Positions 1 through 10,900 of a DNA stretch of 64,000 nt are shown piece by piece; within the stretch, counting starts at the first letter, position 1, and each line of letters opens with the position of its first letter. The notes beneath the pieces are model-generated. The model was not told the DNA's origin, did not search any database, and saw nothing but the letters and a program-made list of their open reading frames with translations. Origin of the DNA: Pipra filicauda (Eukaryota > Chordata > Aves > Passeriformes > Pipridae); assembly GCF_003945595.2 (NCBI RefSeq), contig NW_024104770.1, forward strand, positions 62,001 to 126,000, written 5' to 3'. A program made the position numbers and the translations under genes.

Positions 1-257
1 GGTACCACCCACCCATCCGGCCCTGTCAAACTTTGTCTGTCCCCCGGGGGGGCTTGGATCCCTGAGGCAGAGGGCACAGACCCCCCGAGCCCACTCCCAG
101 AGCACTCTAATCTCGCCGGCCACCCCCAGCCCCTTTGCTCAGCCCCCCAACCCCACCGACCCCCGTTCCAGCCACTCCTGGACCCCGGGGAATCCCGACC
201 CCAGCGCCCCCCGTACGGTACCAGCCGCCCCTATTCGCTCCCCTCGCCTGCCGGTAC

Positions 258-454
258 CTGTTGCCGTTCTCATACTCGGTCTGGGCGCAGTCGGGCCGCG
301 TCCACACGTTGAACTCGTAGTCGGCGGCGGGGAGCGCGTTGGCCCGGGCGGCGGGGCCGCCCCCCGCCTCTGCCGGCCGCACCTGCTCCACGTGCGCCAG
401 GTTTCCCGAGTCGAAGCGGGAGCTGAAGAGGAGTCCCCCGCAGCGGATCTCCAT
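258..454 (-). CDS. AGBL5: AGBL5 (cytosolic carboxypeptidase 5), first coding exon only
   Basis: The minus-strand frame starts [19 protein letters not shown] and continues to [20 protein letters not shown], which I recognise as the N-terminus of AGBL5/CCP5. This family is an M14-type metallocarboxypeptidase that removes glutamates, including branch-point ones, from tubulin tails. The ATG is at 454, and the exon ends at 258 before a GT donor (AACAG|GTACC) at 257-256. Only the N-terminal beta-sandwich lead-in is present; the zinc-binding HxxE catalytic region must lie beyond the left edge. An alanine/glycine-rich insertion sits around residues 28-42, where the family is variable. The gene is head-to-tail behind TMEM214, as in mammals. 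Confidence 0.93.
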
Positions 455-610
455 GGCCCGGCGGGGCCGGCCCCGGCATCGCCCCGGCGCGGCCCCGGCA
501 CGGCCGGTACGGGCCGCCCGGCAACAGCAACGCGCGCGACCATTGGCTGCCGCCTCCCAGCAACGCCGCCGCCCATTGGCCGGCGCCTCGGCAACGGCCG
601 CGGCGCCCCT
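455..610 (-). promoter_or_regulatory. AGBL5: AGBL5 proximal promoter with two CCAAT boxes
   Basis: GC-rich, CpG-dense DNA lies directly upstream of the AGBL5 ATG. It holds two inverted CCAAT boxes (ATTGG on the plus strand at 542-546 and 575-579), about 90 and 120 bp upstream of the start codon. No TATA box is visible, which suits a housekeeping CpG-island promoter. The transcription start itself is not determined. Confidence 0.6.
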
Positions 611-689
611 GGGGCCGCTCCGCCTCCCTGGCCACGCCCCCGTGCAGACCACGCCCCTCCCCTGGCCACGCCCCCAGGTACCTTCACAC

Positions 690-905
690 CTGTCCGTGCT
701 CACCTGTACACGGAGCACAGGTGTGTGCACAGACACGCGTACACGGAGCACAGGTAGGTGTGTGCACAGGCAGGGACAGACGTGTTCGTGCCCATGCGTG
801 GCTGTGTAACGCGAGTCGCGTACACAGTTGCATGTGTGCACACGCAGCTACACAGACACACCTGCGCTCAGGAACACAGGTACGCGCACACACACCTGTG
901 CACGC
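690..905. repeat. CA/GT-rich degenerate repeat
   Basis: Alternating purine-pyrimidine DNA with recurring ACACAGGTGTGTGCACA-like words and several tandem copies of CGTACACGGAGCACAGGT. It lies between the AGBL5 promoter and the tRNA-like element. No coding evidence. Confidence 0.6.
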
Positions 906-931
906 GGCAAAGGGACCCGGCGGCAGCAAAA

Positions 932-1004
932 CGGCAGAGGTGGGACTCGAACGCGCCACCTCCCACACGCCGGGCAGGCGCTCTGCCCCCTGAGCCAACC
1001 CGGC
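932..1004 (-). tRNA. tRNA-like pol III gene (probable tRNA pseudogene)
   Basis: On the minus strand, 73 nt fold to the tRNA plan 7-2-4-8-4-1-5-7-5-5-5-7-5-7-1. The A box TGGCTCAGGGG and the B box core GTTCGAGTC fit consensus, and a TTTT terminator follows at 931-928, right after the discriminator base. The D stem (GCTC/GAGC) is perfect and the anticodon stem pairs with G-U wobbles. The T stem has two mismatches, the acceptor stem has two mismatches (positions 2 and 7), and position 33 is C instead of U. The nominal anticodon is GGC (Ala), not a standard eukaryotic isoacceptor. It is therefore most likely a degenerate or repurposed tRNA copy; a tRNA-derived SINE head is the alternative. Confidence 0.5.
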
Positions 1005-1573
1005 GGGGCGGGGCCGCGCGGCGCCAGCGGCTCCTTTGTATTGCTGCACACGGAGACGGAGCGGACAGGATACGGCCCCGCTCACTGAGGGGAAACGGTG
1101 CCTTCTCCCCCAAAAATGTGCTGGGGATGGGGCGCAGGGGGCTCTGGATAACACCCTTCACCCTGCGGGCATCTTCAGTAAGAAAAGAAAATAAAGCACG
1201 TGGAGTAATTATAAGGAAAAAATAATAAAATAAATCGGTTCATTTACCAGGGGGAAGGGGTGGGGTGTGGGGGTGGGTGGGGGCTCCGGGTGTCCACCCC
1301 TGATCCTGTGAGCAGGCAAAGCACAAGGGGACAGGGATCACCCACCAGGGACAGAGGGACAGGGAAAGCCAAAGCAGTCACAGGGTGCGGAAAAAACCTG
1401 TATGTGTCTCCCCAGCCCCCCCGAAAATAAACCTCCCCCAAAAGCCCCGATTCGACCCAAAGTTCCTGTGGGCATCGCCCTCAACGTCTCCATCCCCCAT
1501 CCAGCTGCACTGGGATACCCTCTGGCAGTTGGAATGTTGGGAGACAGCGTGACCTTCTCCAGAAAGCAGTTCA

Positions 1574-4500
1574 GTGTCCAGAAATCATGGCCAGGGCCCA
1601 GTTTTTGAGGGCCAGGGTTGTGTTTTGCAGGTAAATCCAAGAAGAATAGGTGAAACTCGTCAGGTGGTCCCTCACGCACTCCCATGTCACGTCCCCACTG
1701 GAAAAGCAAGAAGGGGTTATGGGGGGGGAGCCAGAGGCAGGAGGGGCGACACAGGGGGGATACAGGAGCCCCTGGGGCAGGGTGATGCTGGCCCTGGTGC
1801 CACGTGCCCAAGGGCAGGACGAGGAGCCATCCCCCAACAGGGACGGAGGTGGCTGCTACACTGAGGGAGCCCCTGGGGGAGTGGAGCCCAAGGGACCCTG
1901 GGGGACCCCGCGGGGGGTTCTGCTCACTTGCAGGAGTCGAGGCAGCGCTGCCAGCCCTGCTGCAGCGCCGAGGCCAGGCCCTGCAGCAGCGGCACCAGGC
2001 AGCTCCACACCAGGAACAGCAGCAGCTCCCGCACGCACTCGGCAAAGTGCAGCAGGGACTCGGGGAGCCGGGTCTGGACCTGCAGGAGCAGAGACAGGTG
2101 TGGGGTGAACATCAAACCCCCCAGCAGGTCCGGGGCTGGGGTCCCAGCAACCTGATAGTTCCATCTCACCCCTGAGCCCTTCCCCCCTCCCCCCTTCTAC
2201 AGCACACAGCAGACAGGGCACCCACACTGTGCAACACTGACATCACCCAACTGCCACCAAAACACTGGTTTTCAGGACACCAACAGCAGGAAGTTTTCTC
2301 AGCCCTCTCCCTGTCAGCCCTGACAGCCACTGGAAGCAGTCAGAGCAGGGGGGCACCATAGGGGGATGAATGGCACTGGAGACGTGGTGCAGGGCCTCCC
2401 CCTCCCCAGATCCCCAGCACTCCCCCTCCCATAAGCCCCCCCCTGCATTCCTGGTCTCCTCCAGCCCCAGGAACCCCCCCTTACCCACTCGCTGAGCCAG
2501 GGCAGGCTGCCCTGGAGCCATGAGAGCAGGGAGTAGCACTGCTGGGACACATCCCGGGCCACCTCACCACCCGTGTCCCAGAGCAGCTCCAGCTGCGGCC
2601 GCAGGACGGACACGGCTGCAGAGCCGTGGTGGGCCAGGCTGTGCTCCAGCCACCTGCACGGGAGTGAGCACTGGTGAGGGCAGTGCCAGACCAGGGCACC
2701 ACCGGCACCACCACGGGGCACCGGAGCTGCCACCGCAGGGTGGACAGAGGAGAACTCTCGGCTGAGCTGGAAGTGCTCCCAGGCAGGCCTGGGAACAGCT
2801 CCCGGCTCCCTCCTGAGCCCCCATCATGTTGCAGGATGGCCTCACCCCTCACACCCGCCATCTGCCACCCACCCACGCCAGTGCCACAGACCTGTAGCCC
2901 TCGAGGCAGCCGTGGGACACCTTCTGCCAGGCCAGCTGGGAGGCGGGCAGCACGCCAGAGGAGCGGAGCAGCCGTGCGGAAGAGGAGGCTGGAAGAGACA
3001 AGAGTGTTCCTTGAGCAGTCCCTGGCTGATGGGACACGTGCCAATCTGTCCCCAGGAGCTCTGTGGTGACACGTGTCTGTCTGTCCCTGAGGGCTCTGCT
3101 GTGACACGTGTCTGTCTGTCCCTGAGGGCTCTGCTGTGACACGTGTCTGTCTGTCCCTGAGGGCTCTGTAGTGACACGTGTCTGTCTGTCCCCGAGGGCT
3201 CTGCAGCCCAGCAGGGGGGTTAGGGCAGCCCTGAGGAACTCTCCCAAGGGGACACAGGCCAGGGGGGTTTGTCTGCAGCTCCTGTCTCCGCCAGTGCCCC
3301 CCAGCTGGACAGACGGACAGGCCCGTTGCTCACAGCGGCCACGGGATGGACCTGGGAGGGAGGCAGGGACACAGGGGCTTCACTCAGGGGAGCAGCCACA
3401 GGATTGATCCCAGATATTCTTTGATAGAGCAAGAGGAAACAGCCTCGAGCTGTGACAGGGGAGGTTTAGATTGGAAATTAGGAACAATTCTTTCCTGGAA
3501 AGGGCTGTCCAGCCCTGGCACAGCTGCCCAGGGAAGGGGGGCATCCTTATCCCTGGAGGGATTGAACAGCCGTGTGGATGTGGCACTTGAGGACAAGGGT
3601 CAGTGGTGGCTTTGGCAGCGCTGGGGGAGCGGATGGACTCGATGCTCCCAGAAGCCTTTTCCAGCCTGGATCCCTCTCTGATTGTGACTCTCAGCACACG
3701 GAGCCGGTGCCGTACCCTGGAAGGAGCCGTGTGTCCGGACGTCGTGCAGGAAGAAGCCGGTGGCGCAGACCAGGAGGATGAGCAGCAGCTGCGACCAGGG
3801 GAAGCCCCGGCCCTTCATCTTGCGCAGCAGCTCCTGGGCGGGAGGATGAGGCCCTGTCACTGTCACTGTCACTGTCACCATCACCACGGTGTCCCGGCAC
3901 GGCCGCACCGCCCTCCACCAGCACCCGCCCCCGGCATCCCCGTGGGGACCAGTGTCATCTGCCGGGCAGCTGGGAGGATGGACAGCGGCCACCACATCTG
4001 TCCCAGCGTGTCCTGTGTGTGCCCCGCTGTGGGGCCCCGGCCTGGCACGTGCCAGCAGCAGGAGGGGCCGTTCACAGCCCCGGCATGGAGCCGAAACCCA
4101 GCTGGAGTGACACCGGGCAGCGCCCGCCCGTCGTCCCTCACCTTGCAGGCGGCGTCACAGGCAGCCACGTCCTGGCCCCCTCCGGCCCCTCTGGCCACCA
4201 GCTCCTCGTTGGTCACTTTGAAGGAGCGAACGGTTTCCTGCAGCGACTGACGCACCTCAGGGACAGCAGGAGCTGCGTCAGGACCCCCGGCCCCTCGCAG
4301 ACCCCCTGAGCTGCCGTGGCAGGGCAGTCCCACGGGGACACTGCTGGTACATGGAGCCCCTGCAGTAGCACGGGGACATTATCCCACCCCAGGACCTCCT
4401 ACCTTCTTGCTACAGCTCTCCCAGGACTCCAGGAGGTGGTTCAGCAGCAAACTGGTGGGGGGGAAGAGAACAAGGGGCTTGGGGAGGAGCTCCCAGAAGG

Positions 4501-7500
4501 AATTTAGGAGTCCCAAAGGCTCTGTGGGTGGGTGCTGGGCCCACATGGAGCTGTGGCATGGACTGACCTGGACTGAGCGAGGTGCTTGGTGTAGAGCTGC
4601 CTCCAGACGCTGAAGCTCAGCGGGTCCAGGCTCAGGCACTGGCTCATGGAGGTCAGGAGCTGGGGAGGGGACACGGCTGGTTGTTACACCCGACCCTCAC
4701 TCCAGCACACCGAACACCCTGTGCCCCAGGCAGTGCCCCGGCACAGCCTCCCACGTGCCACACCCAGGGCACGAAACTCAACTTTGGCACCCCTGCCCAT
4801 GGCAGGAATTGGAACTGGATGGTCATTACGGTCCCTTCCCACCCAAACCATCCCGTGATCCAGTGATTCCCAGCCCCTGGGCGTGGGTGGCAGGACCCCC
4901 GCCCTGCCATCGCCATCCCCGTGACAGCACGTGCCTGCCCTGCCCCGCTCCACGGCAGCACCAAACCCAGCCCGTGCCCCCCGTGCAGGGCTCACCTCCC
5001 TCTTCATGGCGGGCGGGCAGGTGGGCGTCGCTCGGGACAGGAAGGAGGGGAAGTAGGTGTGCAGGGCTGTCTCGGGCCGGGCGCCGAACGCCAGGACCTT
5101 CAGGCGGGGGTAGAGGCGCCGCAGCTGCTCCTGCAGGCTGGGGGAGAGCGGGGGCTGCCGAGGGGCACCGGGGGGACAGGGGCACCGGGGCCCACCCTGT
5201 GGCACAGCCACGCTGGGGGATGGGGTGCCCGGACGACCGGCGTACCTGGGTGACAGCGAGTTGTTGGGCATGAAGGCGAAGTCCAGGAGCGGGAAGAAAT
5301 CCTTGGGGCCGATCATGCCGAAGCCTTTGGTGAGGTTGGGGTGCATCCTGCAGAACAGAGCCCTGAGCTGCTGTGGGGGCTGGCGAGGGGCAAGGCTACC
5401 CAGTGGGAGATGGGGGTCACTCACATCAGCAGCCGGTCCAGGTAGGAAACAGCGTACGGGGAAAGGGACTTGATGCCGAGCACCGGGAGCATCACATTGA
5501 GCCACACTGTGGGGAGAGGTGGGAGGGGTCCAGCTGGGCTGTCCCTGCACCGGGACAACCCACCCAAACCACCCGGCGGAAGCGCAGGCAGATCCCTCGG
5601 GAAGGGCTCCAGGGAAGCTGAGCCGCAGGGGAACAGCGGAGCAGCACAACCCCCGTCCTTCCAAGCAGGATGGCTCCTCCCAGGATCCAGCCATTCCCTG
5701 CCCCGGCCACAGGAAGCTGCTCTTCGGATCTTAAAGGTCTTTCCCAACCTTTTCCCACCCAGAGCAGTACCACCAGCGGGAGCAGAGATGCCCTGGCAGT
5801 GCCAGGGAGGGGGCTCTCACCTTTCAGGCCCTCGTGGAGGTCAGTGAACCCGGCCTGTCCCAGCGCCCAGAGCACGGTCAGGCACTTGGCCGGCCGGTTC
5901 TGGTGGGAGCGCAGCACCTCCAGGTACTGCAGGAGGATGGGACATGTTAGTGGGGAAGAACCACAGCCCACCCTGCCCCAGCGAGCCCAGAGCCACCAGG
6001 CCATGGGACTGTCGTGGCTACCCCAGGCCCTGGAGCAGCCTCCAGAGCAGGGCAGGGCCCCTGGGATGGACTCACAGCTCCAGTGAGGTCAGGAACCACA
6101 CTGGGGGGACAGAGGGAACCCCAAAACCCAGCCCAGGGGGTGCAGCTCTGTTGAGGAGGGCAGGCAGAACGCACTGGGATGCCGGTCCCTCTGCGTGGGG
6201 AGGACAGGGAGGCAGAAGGGCTTCGTGCATAGGATGACCCTGACCACTCCCAAGGAATTCCCATGGACAGGGATGCTCATCCTCCAGCCGCTCCAGGGCA
6301 CCCCCAGGGTGGGAGGAGGGGCAGCACCACTGGGTTTGCAGCACCCACAAACCCGGGTGACCCCAGCTCACCTTGCCCAGGTTGGTGGTGGCAATCCGGG
6401 GCCTGTCCAGGAGCAGTGCCTGGATGCAGATCCTATATCCATGCAGTGACTCCCCTGGAATGGAGAGGGGGGTCCTGCTCAGCCATGGCCACCTTGGGGC
6501 TCTCCCTCACAGCCCCCAGTCTGGGCACTTCCCAGGGCACTTCCCCACGCTCCCTGGGAGATCAACCTGGTGACAGCCAAGCCTCTTCCCCAGGGACAAC
6601 CCAACACAGCTCCCAAAGCAAAGCCCCACCTTGCCTGTTCCCTAAGGGCTGTTTCTTGCTATTCCTGATGCCCTGGACAGCAACGAGCCCCCGGGCAGGA
6701 ACAGCCCCTCACCACGCACCGGTGGGCAGGAGCTGTGTCACCCCTCCCCTTCTCCAGGGAGCAATTCCAAAGAGCTTCCAAACAGGCGAGGGGGATCAGC
6801 AGCCCCCAGGGTCAGAAGAGGGAGCCCGGTGCTCACCTGGGGCCTTGTCCAGCTCCTGCAGCATGGTGTAGATGCAGTGGTCGAAGAAGAGCTCCAGCAC
6901 TCCCGACGCCCTTCCCAGCAGGGTCCGGATGATGCTCCTCAGCTCCTTGCTCGCCAGGCTGTACGGATAGTCTGGGGTGAGATGAGGGAGGGAGGAAGGA
7001 GTTTGGTGAGACCCCGTTTTGGGGAGTTCCAGCAGCTGGAGGAGCCGGCCCGGCACGAGGCAGGCACAGGGAGCGCCTGGTCCTCAACCCCTGGCAGCAC
7101 CCGGCTCCTCCTCAGGGATTTTGGTCCAGAGGCAGCTAATCCAGCCCTGAGGGATGGCTTCCCGTTAGACACCAGCAGTGCAGGATGGACACGGGCCTGA
7201 AGAAGGTATTTTGCTCCTTTCCCCCTCCCCATCCCGAGCAACACACGCTCAGCACGAGTGGGGACCACCAGGCCACGAGGGACAGGGACATCCAGCCCCA
7301 ACATCCCTCTGGACACCCGCCAGTGGATCCCCAGACTCCACGGCAGCAGGCAGAGGTCATGGGTCCCCACGGGGAAGGGGTGACTGGGGAAGCCTCCCGT
7401 TTGCCAAGGGCACAGGCAGTTCCACCGTGCGTGTGGCCAAGGGAGCTCATTGTGGGGACAGCCCAGAACGAAGCAAATCCTCCCCGTTCCGCTAATTAAG

Positions 7501-9993
7501 GACTGTGGCCCCACCCCTTCCCGGCTGGCAGCAGGACACGGGACACGGGACACAGGACACGGGACACGGGACACGGGACACGGGACACGGACCGTGGGGG
7601 TGCTGGCTCAGCACGGGGTCGCTCTGGGGCGCCTGCAGCTTGTAGTTGAGGTACCCGGCCAGGTCCTTCACCCACACGGAGGGGTTCTCGGGGAACACGC
7701 TCCGGCTCTTCTCCAGCTCCTTCTGCAGATCTGCCAGGTCCAGCTGGAAGGGACAGACGGACAAAGTCAGCCCAGGACAGACGGAACTGGACAAAAAGCA
7801 GGGGAAGGGAAAGTCAACTCTGGCTCCTACGGGAGTGTGGGGCCTCCATCCTGGGAACAACGCCCTTCCTGCTTGGAAAACCCCAGTTGCTGGGGCTCCC
7901 AAGGATCACACTGGGCAGCCGGCTCTGTGCCAGTGCCAAGGAGCCCGTTGGCACATGATGGCACACACCAGCACTGCCAAGGGCTCACTCACAGCTGCAG
8001 CTGGGCAAGGATCAGCCTGGGGTGATCCTGGACACGGCTGGTCCGTGTGGGCGCTGCCAAAAGCTCCGCGCCCGGAGTCCTCCAGGGAGGAAACAACCAC
8101 GAGCACCCAGATCCACCCGATGGACAACATGGCAGTGCCAAACCAGGAGTGCAGCAGCAGCAGCTCCTGTCCCCTCCAGCCCCCCCTGCTACCCAGACAC
8201 GCTCACTCCCTGCTCGTACACCCGGATTATCCGCGGGCTCAGAGGAGTGGATCTGTCAGGGATGTGTCAGGCACGCTGCAGGGCTCGGACTCTGGGTGAG
8301 CTTTTCCAGAGCCCGATGTTCCCTGTGAGCAGATTCCCACTGCCAGGGCTTGGCAGAGTGAGCTGGGCGCCCCCGGGCAGGTTTGGCTCAGCCCCACCTT
8401 TCAAAAGGAATTTGACACAAACCAGCTGCTGCCTCGGCAGGAAACAAAACCCAAAACCCCCATCAGTGACCTGGCAGAGCCACGTGGTGTCTCACACCCT
8501 GAGCACCAGGACAGCCCTGGCTCTGCTGCCCTCCCAGGGAACAAGGGAACCACGCAGGGTCCTGCGCCCACCACCAGCACTCTGGGGGACAGAGGGAACC
8601 CTCGTGCAGGGGGGAGTGGAGGGAACCCCCGTGCAGGGGGGAGTAGAAGTCCAAGGATGGCAGGGGAGAAGCCCAGTGGGCTGTGGAGGGCCCTGCCAGG
8701 CGCTGTCCCCACGACATGTCACCCCAATACAGCCCATCTGGGGTCAGTTCTGGAGCCTGCTGTGCTCAAGACAAGTGGGACAGACATTGACAAGGTTCCC
8801 AGACCCAGCCAGAGCGAAGGAGCTGCCAGAGCAGCTCCCAGGGCCCCACCGGTGAGACAGGGAGGATGTTCCAGCCACCACGAGGCTTCCTCAGGGTTCC
8901 TCCCAGACACAGACAGGGAGTGGGTGAGAAGAGGAACCAGAAATTCCCTTCCAGCCGCCTCCCGCCGCTCTGTGTCCTGCCTCCAGCACGAGGCAGCTCC
9001 TCCCAGCTGGCCAAGAGGGGACGAGCCCAAGCCCATGCATGAACCCACGCAGGGCCCTGTGCTCCGTGTGCCCCCTCCTGCCGGATCGAACGGCAGCCAG
9101 GGCAGCCGGAACACGGACCGGGAACAGCGGCCCCTGGCATTCCAGCGGGTCAGGGCCCGGCTGGGCACACTCACAGCTCGCAGGGCCTCCTCCAGCGAGC
9201 GGCTCCTGCCCGCCTTGGTGCTGCTGGCATTGCCCGACGGCTTCTTCCCGCTCTTCCCCGGGTGCTGCTTCCGCTGCGGCGGCTCCGGGGCCGCAGCCGG
9301 GGGCACCTGCTCCTTGTTCTGCTTCCGCAGCGCCCGCTCGAAGCCCAGCTGGAAGATGGTGCTGGAGGTGGCGATGGGAGCTGGGGGCGGGAGAGGGCAG
9401 AGGTGGCTGAGGGCACGGTGACACGGGGCAGAGGGACCCCGGCACGACGGACAGACGGGGGGACCCCCACCCACGGCCCCGCGCTGCCCACGGGGGCAGG
9501 GGCCCACGGCCGGGTCCGCAGCATCTCCCGAGACCCCACCGCCCCAGCGGACACCCCCGGACCTCCGGGGGACCCTCGCCTGACCCACGCGAAACCACCC
9601 AACCCCGGCAGAACCACGGGGAACCCCCTGCGTTCCCCCCGAGACCGCCCAGCATCCGCTCCCCGGGACCCACCGGGGACCCCCGCCCGCTCCATAAAGG
9701 CTCTCACCCCACATTGCAGACCCCGACCACGGGGGACCCGCTCCAGCTCAACGCGAGGCCCCCAGCCCCGCTCAGAACCCCCCGCCCGGACCCGCGGGAG
9801 CCTCGCCTGGGCCGCCGGGGCCCCGCGGCCGCGGACACTCACCGGGCAGGGGCAGCGCGCGGCCGGCGTTGGCCTCGCCCAGGGCGCGGCGGCTGCCGGT
9901 GCCTCCCGCGGGGCCGCGCCGGCCCTTGCGCACCACCTCCCAGCGCCCGGGGCCGGCCGGGGCCGTGGCCGGGGCCGCTCCCGCCGCCGCCAT
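1574..9993 (-). CDS. TMEM214: TMEM214, 17 coding exons, 691 aa
   Basis: The spliced protein matches vertebrate TMEM214, an ER membrane protein linked in the literature to ER-stress-induced caspase-4 recruitment. Coding exons (minus strand): 9993-9843, 9380-9175, 7743-7593, 6971-6837, 6454-6372, 5926-5821, 5506-5425, 5347-5246, 5137-4996, 4659-4568, 4451-4403, 4255-4142, 3833-3716, 2988-2892, 2653-2485, 2079-1928, 1697-1571 (TGA at 1573-1571). All phases join. Landmarks are GRWEVVRKGRR near the N-terminus, DYPYSLASKELR, FFDHCIYTMLQELDK, RPAKCLTVLWALGQAG and PNLTKGFGMIGPKDFFPL. A hydrophobic segment (SQLLLILLVCATGFFL, exon 13) and a second near the C-terminus (exon 16) are the likely membrane spans. 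The usual length is about 689 aa in mammals. Exon 3 uses a weak donor (G|GTCCGT), and the exon 12 acceptor is GAG. Confidence 0.95.
3056..3207. repeat. 35-bp minisatellite in TMEM214 intron 13
   Basis: About four near-identical 35-bp units built on GACACGTGTCTGTCTGTCCC. The region also spells open frames in several phases, which are artefacts of the period. Confidence 0.85.
3425..3690 (+). mobile_element. CR1 LINE 3'-end fragment in TMEM214 intron 13
   Basis: Carries CR1 tail landmarks in order: GGGGAGGTTTAGATTGGA, TTAGGAACAATTCTTTCCTGG, CACAGCTGCCCAGGGAAG, CCCTGGAGGGATTGAACAGC, and GGATGGACTCGATGCTCC before a CCAGCCTGGATCCC end. It is 5'-truncated, as is usual for CR1, and its 3' end abuts TMEM214 exon 13. 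Confidence 0.85.
4785..4866 (+). mobile_element. CR1 extreme 3'-end remnant
   Basis: A short CR1 tail in TMEM214 intron 9, with landmarks CCATGGCAGGAATTGGAAC, GGTCCCTTCCCACCCAAACC and ATCCCGTGATCCAGTGATTC. Confidence 0.75.
5665..5757 (+). mobile_element. possible CR1 3'-end remnant
   Basis: A short stretch in TMEM214 intron 6 ending GGATCTTAAAGGTCTTTCCC resembles the tail of CR1 subfamilies that end in AGGTCTTTTCCAACC. Too short to assign firmly. Confidence 0.4.
7534..7590. repeat. 7-bp minisatellite abutting the TMEM214 exon 3 splice donor
   Basis: Eight ACACGGG-type heptamers in tandem on the plus strand. On the transcribed strand they start at the second or third base of intron 3, so they set the donor context (GTCCGTGTCCCG). 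Confidence 0.85.
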
Positions 9994-10145
9994 CGACACC
10001 GGGAGCGCGAGCGCCGCCGCCGGAGGGCGGGGCCGAGGCGCCTGCGCGCGCCGCCGCCGCTGATTGGCCGCTTACGGGAACACGAGCCGCGCGCGCCGGG
10101 TGCCACGTCTCCGCCCCGCCCCGCCGGGGCACGTGACCACTCAGG
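9994..10145 (-). promoter_or_regulatory. TMEM214: TMEM214 CpG-island promoter
   Basis: CpG-dense DNA directly upstream of the TMEM214 start codon. It has an inverted CCAAT box at 10063-10067, GC boxes (CCGCCCCGCC near 10110-10125) and a CACGTG E-box at 10130-10135 followed by AC, the form bound by MiT/TFE and USF factors. No TATA box is visible. The first U1 gene lies about 0.6 kb further on the opposite strand, so the two units are divergent. Confidence 0.6.
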
Positions 10146-10503
10146 GCGGGGACACCGCGCTCCGCCCCCCCGGCGGCTCCGCCCCCCGGCCCGGCCGCGC
10201 CTCAGGGAGTTCCCGGCTGTCCCCCCCCGGTACCGGCAACGCCGGAGAACCGGAGCCGCGGGCCCGGCACGGCAAGGCTGGACAGGAGTGGATCCAGGCG
10301 GAGAGGGGCGGAATCAGGCAGAGATGGGCGGGGCCAGGAATAGGGGGCGGGGCCAAGAAGAGCGCGCAGCCACCGCCAGCTCAGCTCAGCGCCGGCGGGG
10401 GCGGGGCCTCAGCGGAGGGGGCGGGGTCACACAAATGCCCGCCGCCAGCAGAGCCGCTTCTCGCCGAGAGGGGCGGGGCCTCGCTGGGGAGGAGGGCGGG
10501 ATT

Positions 10504-10511
10504 ATGCAAAT
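10504..10511 (+). promoter_or_regulatory. Octamer (DSE) of U1 gene 1
   Basis: A perfect ATGCAAAT octamer begins 212 bp upstream of the U1 start. This is the position of the snRNA distal sequence element bound by Oct-1. GC boxes flank it. Confidence 0.85.
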
Positions 10512-10715
10512 CACACACCGCTCGCGCGGGACGCCGGGACACGTCCCGCACACAGACCCCCCGGCCACGCGCGTCCGCGGGCGCTGCTGCGCGGGCGGGG
10601 CCGTGCGGGACGGTGGGGAGCGCGGGGCCGCGCGGGGGCGGGGCCGGGTGGTCGGTGAGCGTGTGCTCGGGGTGGGTGCGCGGGGCGGGCGCGGTGGGGC
10701 CGGGGAAGTGGAGTC

Positions 10716-10879
10716 ATACTTACCTGGCAGGGGAGACACCATGATCAGGCAGGTGGTTTTCCCAGGGCGAGGCTCATCCCTTGCACTCCGGGTGTGCTGA
10801 CCCCTGCGATTTCCCCAAATGCGGGAAACTCGACTGCATAATTTGTGGTAGTGGGGGACTGCGTTCGCGCTCTCCCCTG
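10716..10879 (+). ncRNA. RNU1: U1 snRNA gene, copy 1
   Basis: A 164-nt match to vertebrate U1 snRNA, the RNA that pairs with 5' splice sites in the U1 snRNP. It begins ATACTTACCTGGCAG (splice-site-pairing arm intact), has the Sm site AATTTGTGG, and ends GCGCTCTCCCCTG. Against human U1 I count eight substitutions, at 22, 33, 35, 60, 65, 77, 107 and 157. Positions 33 and 35 are in the stem-loop I loop (U1-70K site) and position 65 is the first base of the stem-loop II loop (U1A site). The octamer lies at -212 and a 3' box follows at 10888-10900 (GGTCAAAGACAGG). It is full length with both flanking signals, so it looks functional and not like a retropseudogene: there is no poly(A). Confidence 0.95.
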
Positions 10880-10887
10880 ACATGGCT

Positions 10888-10900
10888 GGTCAAAGACAGG
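10888..10900 (+). terminator. U1 3' box, copy 1
   Basis: GGTCAAAGACAGG lies 9 nt after the RNA end and resembles the snRNA 3'-processing box (GTTTN1-3AAARNNAGA), which the Integrator complex recognises. Confidence 0.65.

Noticed and set aside
1180..1240. AATAAA signals on the plus strand near 1.2 kb as a gene end
   Set aside because: They are on the strand opposite to TMEM214 and no plus-strand gene leads into them. No minus-strand AATAAA was found, so the TMEM214 3' end was left undefined.
9262..10800. 512-codon plus-strand open frame
   Set aside because: It is antisense to TMEM214 exons 1-2 and runs through the promoter into the first U1 gene. It is GC-driven and has no recognisable protein.
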